NCBI GenBank assembly: GCA_963726405.1
Contig: CAVSCF010000005.1
Location: 62,001 to 126,000, forward strand
Source of the DNA: JAOUJD01 sp963726405
Lineage (GTDB): Bacteria; Pseudomonadota; Gammaproteobacteria; Burkholderiales; Burkholderiaceae_F
Length of the DNA: 64,000 bases
Direction: 5' to 3'
The notes beneath the pieces were generated by a model. The model had not been told where the DNA came from and did not search any database. It saw nothing but the letters and a program-made list of their open reading frames with translations. Position numbers and translations under genes: made by a program. Shown one piece after another: positions 56,009 to 63,655 of the stretch (the first letter of the stretch is position 1; the number at the start of each line of letters is the position of its first letter).

Positions 56009-56398
56009 TCAGTTGCCCTTCAGGTATTCGGCCAGCGGTGCGTCCATCGTCTGCGCGTGAACGGCGAACCACGGCAGCAGGTCGCTCGAGAACACCTGCA
56101 CGGATTCGAGATCGCCCGCGTCGAACCGGCGGCGAACTTCGGACAGCGACTCGAGCAGGCTCTCGTGCTCCTGCTTGTGCCGCGCATAGCCGGCGTAGCG
56201 CTCCTGCTGCATCCACTCTTCCTCGGCCCCGCAGTGGCGCAACAGGTGCTCGTGCAGTTCCAGCAGGTGCTGCCCGTAGTCCGCGTCTTCGCAGTCGATC
56301 AGGCGGTCGAGCAGCATCTGGAACTCCCGGTGCAACTCGTCGATCGGTCCGAAGCCGACGAAGATGTCGTTGTGTCTGAACGGGGTCGCCTGGGTCAT
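56009..56398 (-). CDS. Hemerythrin-like oxygen-binding protein, copy 2
   Basis: 129 residues. AGGAG precedes the ATG at 56398. The iron ligands are HREFQML, H-C-G-A-E-E-E, H-K-Q-E-H-E and WFAVHAQTMDAPL. It is about 35% identical by eye to the downstream copy and shares its length. A possible FNR-like half-palindrome lies 70 bases upstream. The two copies likely form an operon for oxygen or NO handling. Confidence 0.9.
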   Translation of the reverse strand: MTQATPFRHNDIFVGFGPIDELHREFQMLLDRLIDCEDADYGQHLLELHEHLLRHCGAEEEWMQQERYAGYARHKQEHESLLESLSEVRRRFDAGDLESVQVFSSDLLPWFAVHAQTMDAPLAEYLKGN

Positions 56399-56460
56399 GA
56401 AATCTCCTGCTGCTCGGTACGCTGGTGCGAGCCAAGGTAAAGGGTTGACCGGCTGCGGCG

Positions 56461-56474
56461 TTGACCCATCGCAA
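56461..56474 (-). promoter_or_regulatory. Weak FNR-like box upstream of hemerythrin copy 2
   Basis: TTGAC-CCAT-CGCAA keeps the left half-site exactly and matches eight of ten positions of TTGAC-N4-GTCAA. It is centred 70 bases before the hemerythrin start. A second TTGACC occurs 16 bases upstream. Weak on its own; the repeated placement supports it. Confidence 0.35.
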
Positions 56475-56510
56475 GGCTCATGGCCAGTCCGTTGCCGTCC
56501 GCACAAATGA

Positions 56511-56540
56511 AAAGCCCGGGCAGGATAACTGTCCGGGCTC
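56511..56540 (-). terminator. Rho-independent terminator of the universal stress protein gene
   Basis: On the minus strand AGCCCGGACAG - TTATC - CTGCCCGGGCT is followed by TTTCATTT. The stem includes one G-T pair. It lies 44 bases beyond the usp stop and before the hemerythrin start. Confidence 0.75.
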
Positions 56541-56583
56541 GCGGCGACGGATCGCCGTGGGTGGCGGCCGAGGCCGCCGGAAA

Positions 56584-57018
56584 CTAGCGGTAGACCATCA
56601 CCGGAATGCCGGAGTGCGTAAGCACTTTCTGCGTCTCGCTGCCCAGCAGCACCGCATTGAGGCCGCGACGGCCGTGCGAGGCCATCACGATCAGGTCGCA
56701 GTTCTTGTTCTTCGCGGTGTCGATGATCGCCTCGTAGGGCGAAAACGATTTCGCCGACACCGTTTCAACGGGGACCCCCGCCCGGGCCGCGGCATCCGCG
56801 ATCCGTCCCAGCCGCTCGGCACCCGCCTTATCCATCCGCGCCTCGTAGTCGTCGAGCGTTTCAGGCCGGTATTCGGACAGGTTGGAGTAGGAGTACGGTT
56901 CGAGCGTCGTCATGCCGACGACGGTGGCCTTGAGCGTCTGCGCCAGATCGATGGCAGCCGCGATCGCCTTCTCGGACAGTTCGGATCCATCGGTCGGAAC
57001 CAGTATGCGCTTGAACAT
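56584..57018 (-). CDS. Universal stress protein, single UspA domain
   Basis: 144 residues. KRILVPTDGSELSEKA starts the Usp fold, and the ATP-binding motif G-2x-G-9x-G-S is visible in MASHGRRGLNAVLLGSETQKVL. It binds ATP and is commonly induced by starvation, low oxygen or stress. A perfect palindromic FNR-like box (57069-57082) is centred 57 bases upstream. Convergent or co-oriented neighbours are tcdA (upstream) and the hemerythrins (downstream). Confidence 0.92.
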   Translation of the reverse strand: MFKRILVPTDGSELSEKAIAAAIDLAQTLKATVVGMTTLEPYSYSNLSEYRPETLDDYEARMDKAGAERLGRIADAAARAGVPVETVSAKSFSPYEAIIDTAKNKNCDLIVMASHGRRGLNAVLLGSETQKVLTHSGIPVMVYR

Positions 57019-57068
57019 GACACCTCCGGAGGACTGACTTTAGCCTAGGAGCGTTGACGCGGGCACGG

Positions 57069-57082
57069 TTGACAGTGGTCAA
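57069..57082 (-). promoter_or_regulatory. FNR-like box upstream of the universal stress protein gene
   Basis: TTGAC-AGTG-GTCAA is a perfect palindrome. It overlaps the stop codon of tcdA (57079-57081) and is centred 57 bases before the usp ATG, so a dedicated usp promoter probably starts inside tcdA's end. It is the best of the FNR-like sites in the window. Confidence 0.65.
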
Positions 57083-57885
57083 CCCGCTCGCGGCGGCGAA
57101 GAAGAAAGCATCGCGAGCGCCTGCCCGGCAGCGACGAGGCCCATCGCCGCGGTAACCACCACGCTCGACCCGTAACCGGCGCACGACAGGGCCGCGCCCG
57201 CAACGGGTCGGCCCTCCGCGTCACGCACCGGGGCGGGCCGCTGCAATGGCTCGTCCGAATACACGCCGATGACGCCGAATCGGGCCGGCCGTTTGCCGCC
57301 GTCGCGCGGGAAACCGTGGTCATGCCGGAGTTTGTGGCGAACTTTGGCGAGAAGCGGATCGCCGGTGAGTCGGGCGAGATCGTCGCAACGGATCCGAGTC
57401 GGATCCAGGCGGCCCCCCGCCGCTCCGCACGTCACGACGGCAACGCCAGCCGCGCGGGCCGCGGCGATCAGTGCGGCCTTCGCAATGACCTGGTCGATGC
57501 AGTCGAGCACGACGTCCGCGCCGTCCACCAGCGACGGGGCGTTCTCGACGGTCGCGAACTCGTCCAGGGGGCGGACGCGGCACAGCGGATTGATCGCGGC
57601 GAGCCGCTCCGCCATGGCGTCCACTTTCGCCTTGCCATAGGCGTCCCCCAGCGCGTGGACCTGCCGGTTGGTATTCGACTCGGCGACGTGGTCGAGATCC
57701 ACGAGCGTCAGCCGGCCGACGGCGGACCGCGCCAGCGCTTCGGCCGCCCACGAGCCGACTCCGCCCATCCCGACGACGACGACATGCGCGGCGCGGAACC
57801 GCCCGGCTGCGGCCTCACCGTACAGCCGCGCGACTCCGGCGAAGCGGCGCGCGACATCGAAGTCCGGCTCGGCGGGTTGGCTCAT
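57079..57885 (-). CDS. tcdA: tRNA threonylcarbamoyladenosine dehydratase (TcdA/CsdL, ThiF family)
   Basis: 268 residues, E1-like ThiF fold. Nucleotide-binding VVVVGMGGVGSWAAEALARSAVGRLTLVDLDHV is near residue 35, and GGRLDPTRIRCDDLARLTGDPLLAKVRHKLR is typical of TcdA. The enzyme cyclises t6A37 to ct6A in tRNAs that read ANN codons, including the tRNA-Lys here. MoeB or HesA are less likely because of the R-x-G-C-D-L pattern. Start ATG 57885 is chosen over a longer frame to 57963. Confidence 0.92.
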   Translation of the reverse strand: MSQPAEPDFDVARRFAGVARLYGEAAAGRFRAAHVVVVGMGGVGSWAAEALARSAVGRLTLVDLDHVAESNTNRQVHALGDAYGKAKVDAMAERLAAINPLCRVRPLDEFATVENAPSLVDGADVVLDCIDQVIAKAALIAAARAAGVAVVTCGAAGGRLDPTRIRCDDLARLTGDPLLAKVRHKLRHDHGFPRDGGKRPARFGVIGVYSDEPLQRPAPVRDAEGRPVAGAALSCAGYGSSVVVTAAMGLVAAGQALAMLSSSPPRAG

Positions 57886-58034
57886 GTGCCCCCCGCGCTG
57901 GCCGGACCGCACCGGCTGGGAGGTCCCCTCCGCCCGCCGTCGAGCAGGGCCGCCAGCGGGCATATTTGCGGGATTCCCCTGCGCTCCTCCGGCGCCAGGC
58001 CGTTCGTCGTCGTATCCACTGACGAAGCTTAACG

Positions 58035-58048
58035 GCGACCGCGGTCAA
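58035..58048 (+). promoter_or_regulatory. Weak FNR-like box upstream of the Crp/Fnr regulator gene
   Basis: GCGAC-CGCG-GTCAA keeps the right half exactly and eight of ten positions. It is centred 64 bases before the regulator's ATG, consistent with autoregulation. The call is weak without other evidence. Confidence 0.35.
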
Positions 58049-58105
58049 GGCTGCCGGCCGCCGCGGGGAATATTCTTCAGCCTGGCAGTGTTCGTTGGAC
58101 GGGAC

Positions 58106-58804
58106 ATGGAACAGAACGAGCAGGCGATGCGGCAACTGATGCAGGCGATGCCCTCCCTGGCGGGCATGCCGGCCACGCTGGAACAGGAAGTCGCGCACAA
58201 CCTTCGTCTGATGAAGGTGCCCGCCGGAACACCAGTGTTCAGCGAACGCGATCCGTGCAACGGTTTTCCGATCGTGCTCAGTGGCCGTGTGCGGGTGTCG
58301 AAGGCGCTGGAAAGCGGACGGGAACTGGCGCTGTACGAAGTCACACCCGGCGAAAGCTGCGTCATTTCCACCAGCTGCATGCTCGGCGCCGCGCCCTACG
58401 GTGCGCGCGGAGAATGCGCCACCGATTCGGAGATCGCGCTGATTCCCCGCAACACGTTCGACCGCCTGATCGCCGAACACCGGCCCTTCCGCGAAGAAGT
58501 GCTGCAGGTGTTCGCCGACCGCATCCTGCAGTTGATGGAGCTGGTCGAGTCGATCGGCTTCCAGCGACTGGACCGACGCCTGGCGGCCGCGCTGCTCGGC
58601 AAGGGAGCGAAGGTATCGGCGTCGCATCAGGAGATCGCCGAGCAACTGGGCGTGTCACGAGAGTCCGTCAGCCGGCTCCTGAAGCAATTCGAGCAAAGCG
58701 GCAGCGTGCATCTCGGCCGCGGCGCGATAGAAATCGTTGACCCGTCGGCGCTGCGGCGGATCGCGGCCGGCGAGCAGCTCGTGGCAGGTGAGCGCAGTCA
58801 CTGA
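58106..58804 (+). CDS. Crp/Fnr-family transcriptional regulator, FNR-type DNA recognition, no N-terminal Fe-S cysteines
   Basis: 232 residues. The effector domain (about 20-140) resembles a cAMP/FNR-type fold, with LSGRVRVSKALESGRELALYEVTPGESCVISTSCMLG. Cysteines are C51, C85, C91 and one later, none arranged like the FNR cluster (Cys20, 23, 29, 122 in E. coli), so it is not a canonical [4Fe-4S] sensor. The helix-turn-helix is ASHQEIAEQLGVSRESVSRLLKQFEQSG, whose E-x-x-S-R matches FNR residues contacting TTGA. It may sense NO or redox. Possibly autoregulated. Confidence 0.88.
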   Translation: MEQNEQAMRQLMQAMPSLAGMPATLEQEVAHNLRLMKVPAGTPVFSERDPCNGFPIVLSGRVRVSKALESGRELALYEVTPGESCVISTSCMLGAAPYGARGECATDSEIALIPRNTFDRLIAEHRPFREEVLQVFADRILQLMELVESIGFQRLDRRLAAALLGKGAKVSASHQEIAEQLGVSRESVSRLLKQFEQSGSVHLGRGAIEIVDPSALRRIAAGEQLVAGERSH

Positions 58805-58813
58805 CCATGCCGC

Positions 58814-58836
58814 ACCCGGCATCGAAGATGCCGGGT
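58814..58836 (+). terminator. Perfect hairpin after the Crp/Fnr gene
   Basis: ACCCGGCATC - GAA - GATGCCGGGT (10-base stem) begins 10 bases after the regulator stop and ends 29 bases before the DUF2892 gene. It lacks a U-tract, so it may be an intra-operon attenuator or a mRNA stabiliser rather than a full terminator. Confidence 0.5.
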
Positions 58837-58864
58837 CAATCAACAGAACCAACAAGGGGAACGC

Positions 58865-59065
58865 ATGTTCAAGTCAAATGTGGGCGGCATCGACCGCATC
58901 CTTCGCATCGTCGCCGGGCTCGTCCTGATCGGGCTGACGCTGGCCGGCGTCATCGGCATGTGGGGCTGGATCGGAATCGTGCCGCTGGCGACCGGGCTCG
59001 TTCGCACCTGTCCGGTCTATTCGCTGCTCGGCCTCAACACCTGCCCCACGTCGACCGCCAAGTAG
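58865..59065 (+). CDS. DUF2892 family membrane protein (YgaP-like)
   Basis: 66 residues, two membrane segments. FKSNVGGIDRILRIVAGLVLIGLTLA and WGWIGIVPLATGLVRTCPVYSLLGLNTC are the DUF2892 pattern, with its Cys-Pro-x-Tyr-Ser motif. In other bacteria this segment is often fused to or beside rhodanese. Its role in this cluster is unknown; it may relate to sulfide or redox chemistry with the regulator. AAGGGGA precedes the ATG. Confidence 0.9.
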   Translation: MFKSNVGGIDRILRIVAGLVLIGLTLAGVIGMWGWIGIVPLATGLVRTCPVYSLLGLNTCPTSTAK

Positions 59066-59086
59066 GGGCCGGTCACGTCACGCCCG

Positions 59087-59110
59087 GGGCCGCATCTGCG
59101 GCCCTTCTTT
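59087..59110 (+). terminator. Rho-independent terminator after the DUF2892 gene
   Basis: GGGCCGCA - TC - TGCGGCCC followed by TTCTTT. It ends the regulator-DUF2892 unit, so the downstream universal stress gene has its own promoter. Confidence 0.85.
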
Positions 59111-59201
59111 ATCGGCGCGGGTTGCACGGGGTCAGAGTGGTCTCCTGTCACTGCCGTAGACTGAACGGGCAGCAACGGCAACCCCGCTACAGGAGACAAC
59201 G

Positions 59202-60101
59202 ATGAAAATCCTGGTTCCGGTCGACGGCAGCAAGTACAGCCGCACGGCGGTCGACTTCGTCGCATCGCGATCCACGCTCGTTGGCACCAACCCGGACGTC
59301 GAGGTCCTCAACGTGCAACTGGCGATTCCGACTCGCGCCACGCGCGTTGTCGGAAAGGACGTCGTGTCGTCGTACTACACGGACGAGGCAGAGAAGGCGC
59401 TCAGGCCGGCGCGCACGCGACTGCAGAAGGCCGGCATGACGCCCACCGTGCGCTTTGCCGTCGGGAACCCGGCCAACGAGATCAGCGCGGCGGCGGCGAA
59501 GGACGATGTGGACCTGCTGGTCATGGGCTCGCACGGTCATTCCGCGTTGCGGGGCCTGCTCGTCGGCTCGGTCACCAACGCGGTGCTGGCGCAGACGAAG
59601 ACACCGATCCTCATACTGCGTCATCGCGAGAGCCCGCCCGCCGACTCGCTGAAGGTGGGAATTGCCGTCGATGGCAGCAAGTTCGGCCGGGAAGCGGTCA
59701 AGTACGTCCTGCGCCACCGTGACCTCTTCGGCGCGAACCCCCAGATCACGCTGCTGCACGTCGTCGCGGACTTCGCCGGTGCCTTGATGCCCGACATGGC
59801 GGGCATCGCGCTGCCTGCGTATTCGGAGGAAGACATCCGCGCGATGCAGAAGAAGGCGTTCGAGTCGGCGATCCGGCCGGTGCGCAAGCTCTTCCAGAAA
59901 GCGGGCGTCCAGGCCACCGAAGTCTGCCTCGCCGGCAGCGCGGGCGAGGAAATCGCGGCCTACGCGAAGAAGAAGAAACTCGACGTCCTCGTCATGGGCT
60001 CGCACGGCTACGGCGCCTTCAAGGCCGCGGTGATGGGTTCGGTGGCAACGCGAGTCGCCCACACCTCCGAGGTACCGCTGCTGCTCGTGCGGCACGCCTG
60101 A
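59202..60101 (+). CDS. Tandem-domain universal stress protein
   Basis: 299 residues made of two Usp domains (about 1-145 and 150-299). Both have G-2x-G-9x-G-S-type ATP sites: GSHGHSALRGLLVGSVTN and GSHGYGAFKAAVMGSVAT. Each domain starts with a D-G-S-x-x-S/G motif (KILVPVDGSKYSRTA and VGIAVDGSKFGREA). AGGAGA precedes the ATG. It follows the Crp/Fnr and DUF2892 genes; only a seven-of-ten FNR-like site (59122-59135) is present upstream. Confidence 0.93.
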   Translation: MKILVPVDGSKYSRTAVDFVASRSTLVGTNPDVEVLNVQLAIPTRATRVVGKDVVSSYYTDEAEKALRPARTRLQKAGMTPTVRFAVGNPANEISAAAAKDDVDLLVMGSHGHSALRGLLVGSVTNAVLAQTKTPILILRHRESPPADSLKVGIAVDGSKFGREAVKYVLRHRDLFGANPQITLLHVVADFAGALMPDMAGIALPAYSEEDIRAMQKKAFESAIRPVRKLFQKAGVQATEVCLAGSAGEEIAAYAKKKKLDVLVMGSHGYGAFKAAVMGSVATRVAHTSEVPLLLVRHA

Positions 60102-60180
60102 CGAACCGGGCCGCGGCCCGACGCGGGCGCGGGGCCGGCCGGGCGCAGACGGCCTTCGTGCCGTGCGCCCGTCTGCAACA

Positions 60181-61086
60181 ATGGCGGCCGTGACTGCGCC
60201 GCCCTCCCGCTTGTCGAGCTCGCTGCTCGCCTGGTACTTCGTGATCACGTGGGGGTCCGGCTACCTCGCGACGAAGCTCGGCCTGCAGTACGCACCGCCA
60301 TTCACCTTCCTGACGCTGCGCTTCGCGTTCGGGTTGCTGCTCGTCGTGCCGATCGCTATCGCTGTCCGCCCGCAGTGGCCGCGATCGCCGTCCCAGTGGT
60401 TCCATGTCGCGATCGCCGGCATGCTGATGCACGCGATCAATCTGGGCGGCAGCCATTACGCGCAGTACCTCGGAATGTCGGCCGGGATCGCGGCACTGGT
60501 ACTCGCGCTGCAGCCGCTCGTCACCGCCATGGTGGCCGCGCCGCTCCTCGGCGAACGGCTCGGGCGGCCGCAGTGGCTCGGCGTGGCACTCGGGCTGATC
60601 GGCGTCGCGCTTGTCGTCTGGCACAAGATCGATCTCGACGCGCTGACGGGCGGCGCGTTGCTCGCCGTGGCGATCGCGCTCGCCGCGATCACGGCCGGCA
60701 CGTTGTACCAGCGGATCCACTGTCCGGCCGTCGACCTGCGGGCGGCGTCCGTCGTGCAGTTCGTGGCGTCCCTCGTCGTGCTCGCGCCGCTGGCGCTGTG
60801 GGTCGAAGGTTTCCGCTATGAGCCGGCCTGGCCGATGTTCGGCGCCATCGCCTTCCTCGTCATCTTTGCGTCGATCCTCGCCGTGAATGCCCTGCACACG
60901 CTCATGCGGCGCGGCGAGGCGACGCGAGTCACGAGCCTGCTGTACCTGACGCCGATCATCGCCGTCGCGCTCGAGTGGGCGATGTTCGGCGTCCGACCGA
61001 CGCTGTTGACCACGGTCGGCATCGCGGTGACCTGCGCCGGCGTCGCGATGGTGGCCTGGCGTCCGCGGCGGGCGGGAGCGCCGTGA
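60181..61086 (+). CDS. EamA/DMT-family membrane transporter
   Basis: 301 residues with ten membrane segments in two EamA repeats. The first repeat is SLLAWYFVITWGSGYLATKLGLQYAPPFTFLTLRFAFGLLL and the second begins near PAVDLRAASVVQFVASLVVLAP. It should export small metabolites or amino acids. GTG 60163 is an alternative start. The stop TGA overlaps the ATG of the next gene by one base. Confidence 0.88.
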   Translation: MAAVTAPPSRLSSSLLAWYFVITWGSGYLATKLGLQYAPPFTFLTLRFAFGLLLVVPIAIAVRPQWPRSPSQWFHVAIAGMLMHAINLGGSHYAQYLGMSAGIAALVLALQPLVTAMVAAPLLGERLGRPQWLGVALGLIGVALVVWHKIDLDALTGGALLAVAIALAAITAGTLYQRIHCPAVDLRAASVVQFVASLVVLAPLALWVEGFRYEPAWPMFGAIAFLVIFASILAVNALHTLMRRGEATRVTSLLYLTPIIAVALEWAMFGVRPTLLTTVGIAVTCAGVAMVAWRPRRAGAP

Positions 61087-62255
61087 TGACGCTGCGTATG
61101 CCCCACATCATGGCGTTCATCGTCCTGACTCACAGTTCGTTCGGCGCGGCGAGGCTCACCGGAACGCTGTACGCGCTGTCGAACAAGGCCTCGGCATTCA
61201 CGGTCGGCGTTCAGATGGCGCTCTTCGCACTGGTGCCGGCGCTGCTCGCCGTTCGCGCCGGCCGCTGGCTTGACACCTCCGGCCCCTTCCGCCCCTTGCT
61301 GCTCGGCACCGGGCTGATGACCGCCGGCGCGCTGCTGCCGGCGCTCTTCCCCTACGAGGTCGCCGACATCGCACCCCTGCTCGTGGCGAGCGCGTTGCTC
61401 GGGACCGGCTTCATGTACGTGCAGATCACGGCACAGCATGTCGTCGGTTCACTCGCGGCACCCCATCGCCGGCCGGCGGCCTTCTCGATGCTCGCCCTCG
61501 CGTTTTCGACGTCGGGCCTCATCGCGCCCGTTGCAAGCGGCTTCCTGATCGACAGCATCGGACACCGCGCGACGCTCGGCGGAATCTTCCTGCTGCTCGC
61601 AGCCGGCCTCGGCCTGCTGGCGGTGCAGCGGGCGCGCCTGCCGAGACCGCCACCGCAGCGGGCAGACCACGTGGCCGGCAATCCCTTCGAACTGTTTCGC
61701 GTGACCGAGGTGCGGCGCGTGTTGATCGTCAGCGGCATGATTTCGATGGCGTGGGACCTGCAGACCTTCCTGATCCCCGTGTACGGCACCCGCATCGGAC
61801 TGACCGCATCGCAGATCGGGATCATCATCGGCGCCTTCGCCGCCGCGACGTTCGTGATCCGCCTCGCGATGCCGGCGTTGGCGCGCCGCTACCGCGAGTG
61901 GCAGGTGCTCGTCTTCACGCTGGTCACCGCGGGCATCGCCTACGGGCTCATGCCGTTTTTCGATTCGGTGGTGCCGCTGATGGTCGTGATGTTCCTGCTC
62001 GGCCTCGGGCTCGGCGCCGCCCAACCCAACGTGATGTCGCTGCTGCACGACCGCTCACCCGAAGGCCGCGTCGGCGAGGCGCTCGGCCTGCGCACGATCG
62101 TGATGAACAGCAGCCACATCGTGCTGCCGCTCGTGATCGGCGCGTTCGGGACGGTGCTCGGCGCAGCGCCTGCGTTCTGGCTGATGTCGACCGCCCTCGC
62201 GAGCAGCGGCTGGGCCGCGCATCGCTGGACGCGGCACGGTCACGGGAAGCCATGA
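61086..62255 (+). CDS. MFS-family transporter
   Basis: 389 residues with twelve membrane segments. MFS features include the G-R-W-L-D-T-S-G-P loop-2 motif, and the middle loop R-x-x-L-P-R-P-P. The N-terminal half has VLTHSSFGAARLTGTLYALSNKASAF, typical of the drug or sugar efflux group. It overlaps the EamA gene by one base and the ChaC gene by four, so the three are translated as a unit. The substrate is unknown. Confidence 0.88.
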   Translation: MTLRMPHIMAFIVLTHSSFGAARLTGTLYALSNKASAFTVGVQMALFALVPALLAVRAGRWLDTSGPFRPLLLGTGLMTAGALLPALFPYEVADIAPLLVASALLGTGFMYVQITAQHVVGSLAAPHRRPAAFSMLALAFSTSGLIAPVASGFLIDSIGHRATLGGIFLLLAAGLGLLAVQRARLPRPPPQRADHVAGNPFELFRVTEVRRVLIVSGMISMAWDLQTFLIPVYGTRIGLTASQIGIIIGAFAAATFVIRLAMPALARRYREWQVLVFTLVTAGIAYGLMPFFDSVVPLMVVMFLLGLGLGAAQPNVMSLLHDRSPEGRVGEALGLRTIVMNSSHIVLPLVIGAFGTVLGAAPAFWLMSTALASSGWAAHRWTRHGHGKP

Positions 62256-62902
62256 GCGCCGCACCGCTGCCCGACATCCCGGGCCGGTTGAGCCGGGACC
62301 AGATGGCCGCCTCGCTTGCGCGGGCGCTCGAGCATTGGGACCGGACATCACCGCTCTGGGTCTTCGGCTACGGCTCACTGATCTGGAAGCCGGAGCTGGT
62401 CTTCGACCGGCGAGTGACCGCGCGCGTGCACGGCTATCACCGGAGGCTCTGCCTCTGGAGCCGGGTCAACCGCGGCACGCCCGAGTGCCCGGGCCTCGTC
62501 GCCGGACTGGACCGCGGCGGCTCGTGCGCGGGCGTCGTCTATCGCGTCCCCGCCGCGAACGCCTTGGCGGAATTCGAGCGCTTGTGGGAACGCGAGATGT
62601 TCATGGGGTCCTATGCACCGCGGTGGCTGCGGTGCCATCTTGTCGACGGCAGCGACGTGCGCGCCCTGGCGTTCGTCGTCCGCCACGACGTGTCCAACTA
62701 CGCCGGCAGGCTGAGCGAGGCGGAGATCCTCGACGTCTTCCGAAAGGGCAGCTACGGCCGCTTCGGCACGAGCCTCGACTACCTGGTGAACACCGTCCGG
62801 TCCCTGCACGAACACGGGCTGCGCGATCCGCACCTCGAACGGCTCTTGCGCCACGCGGAGGAGGCCGGCGAGCCCGAAGCGCCCAGGCGACGCCGCACCT
62901 AG
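62252..62902 (+). CDS. ChaC-type gamma-glutamylcyclotransferase
   Basis: 216 residues. WVFGYGSLIWKPE is the substrate-binding loop of the GGCT fold, and YAPRWLRCHL and LVNTVRSLHEHGLRDPHLERLL are typical of ChaC. The catalytic Glu lies in SLWEREM region (E of the E-R-E-M stretch). It cleaves gamma-glutamyl peptides such as glutathione to 5-oxoproline. Its start overlaps the MFS stop (ATGA), so it may act with that transporter. Confidence 0.9.
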   Translation: MSAAPLPDIPGRLSRDQMAASLARALEHWDRTSPLWVFGYGSLIWKPELVFDRRVTARVHGYHRRLCLWSRVNRGTPECPGLVAGLDRGGSCAGVVYRVPAANALAEFERLWEREMFMGSYAPRWLRCHLVDGSDVRALAFVVRHDVSNYAGRLSEAEILDVFRKGSYGRFGTSLDYLVNTVRSLHEHGLRDPHLERLLRHAEEAGEPEAPRRRRT

Positions 62903-62911
62903 AATCCGGCC

Positions 62912-63544
62912 ATGAACATCGCCGACATCCGTACCGATTACGCTCGCACTGCGCTCGACGAAGAGCATTCCGACGCCGACGCGGTCCGGCAGTTCACCCG
63001 CTGGTGGGACGAGGCGATGGCGTCGCAGGTCCGCGAGGCGAACGCGATGACCGTGGCCACCGCGGACGAGAACGGACGCCCCGGCGCACGCACCGTGCTG
63101 CTCAAGGGCTATGACGAGCGCGGCTTCGTATTCTTTACCAACTACCAGAGCCGCAAGGGCCGGGAACTCGCCGCGAACGCACGCGCCTGCCTGCTCTTCT
63201 TCTGGCCCGAACTCGAACGTCAGGTCCGCATCGACGGCGCGGTGGAGCGCGCGAGCGAGCAGGAGTCGGACGAGTATTTCCGGAGCCGGCCGCTCACGAG
63301 CCGGATCGGCGCGTGGGCCTCTCCGCAGAGCGAGATCATCACCAGCAAGGCCTGGTTGCTCGCGCGCGCTGCGGAAATGGGCCTGCGCCACGGCGTGGCC
63401 CCATCGCGTCCGCCGCACTGGGGCGGCTACCGGGTGAAGCCGGAAGCGATCGAATTCTGGCAGGGCCGGCCCTCGCGCCTGCACGATCGGCTGCTCTACA
63501 CGCGCACCGCCGCCGGCTGGCACCGTGTACGTCTTGCACCCTGA
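62912..63544 (+). CDS. pdxH: Pyridoxamine 5'-phosphate oxidase
   Basis: 210 residues, normal length. FMN-binding residues are in ARTVLLKGYDERGFVFFTNYQSRKGRELAANARACLLFFW and RQVRIDGAVERASEQESDEYFRSRP; the C-terminal RPPHWGGYRVKPEAIEFWQGRPSRLHDRLLY is the PdxH signature. It makes pyridoxal phosphate from PNP or PMP using oxygen. It starts 9 bases after the ChaC gene, possibly in the same transcript. Confidence 0.96.
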   Translation: MNIADIRTDYARTALDEEHSDADAVRQFTRWWDEAMASQVREANAMTVATADENGRPGARTVLLKGYDERGFVFFTNYQSRKGRELAANARACLLFFWPELERQVRIDGAVERASEQESDEYFRSRPLTSRIGAWASPQSEIITSKAWLLARAAEMGLRHGVAPSRPPHWGGYRVKPEAIEFWQGRPSRLHDRLLYTRTAAGWHRVRLAP

Positions 63545-63655
63545 CCCTCCGCCAGGTGGAATAAGTGGGTTTTTGGAGGTAAATCAGGGCGCTAACTACG
63601 TGCCGGGCGGTGCTGCTGCGACTATCATCCACGCATCGAAGGACAGGGGGCGTGA

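Noticed and set aside
59122..59135. FNR-like box upstream of the tandem universal stress protein
   Set aside because: Only seven of ten positions match in TTGCA-CGGG-GTCAG, too weak to count with the others.
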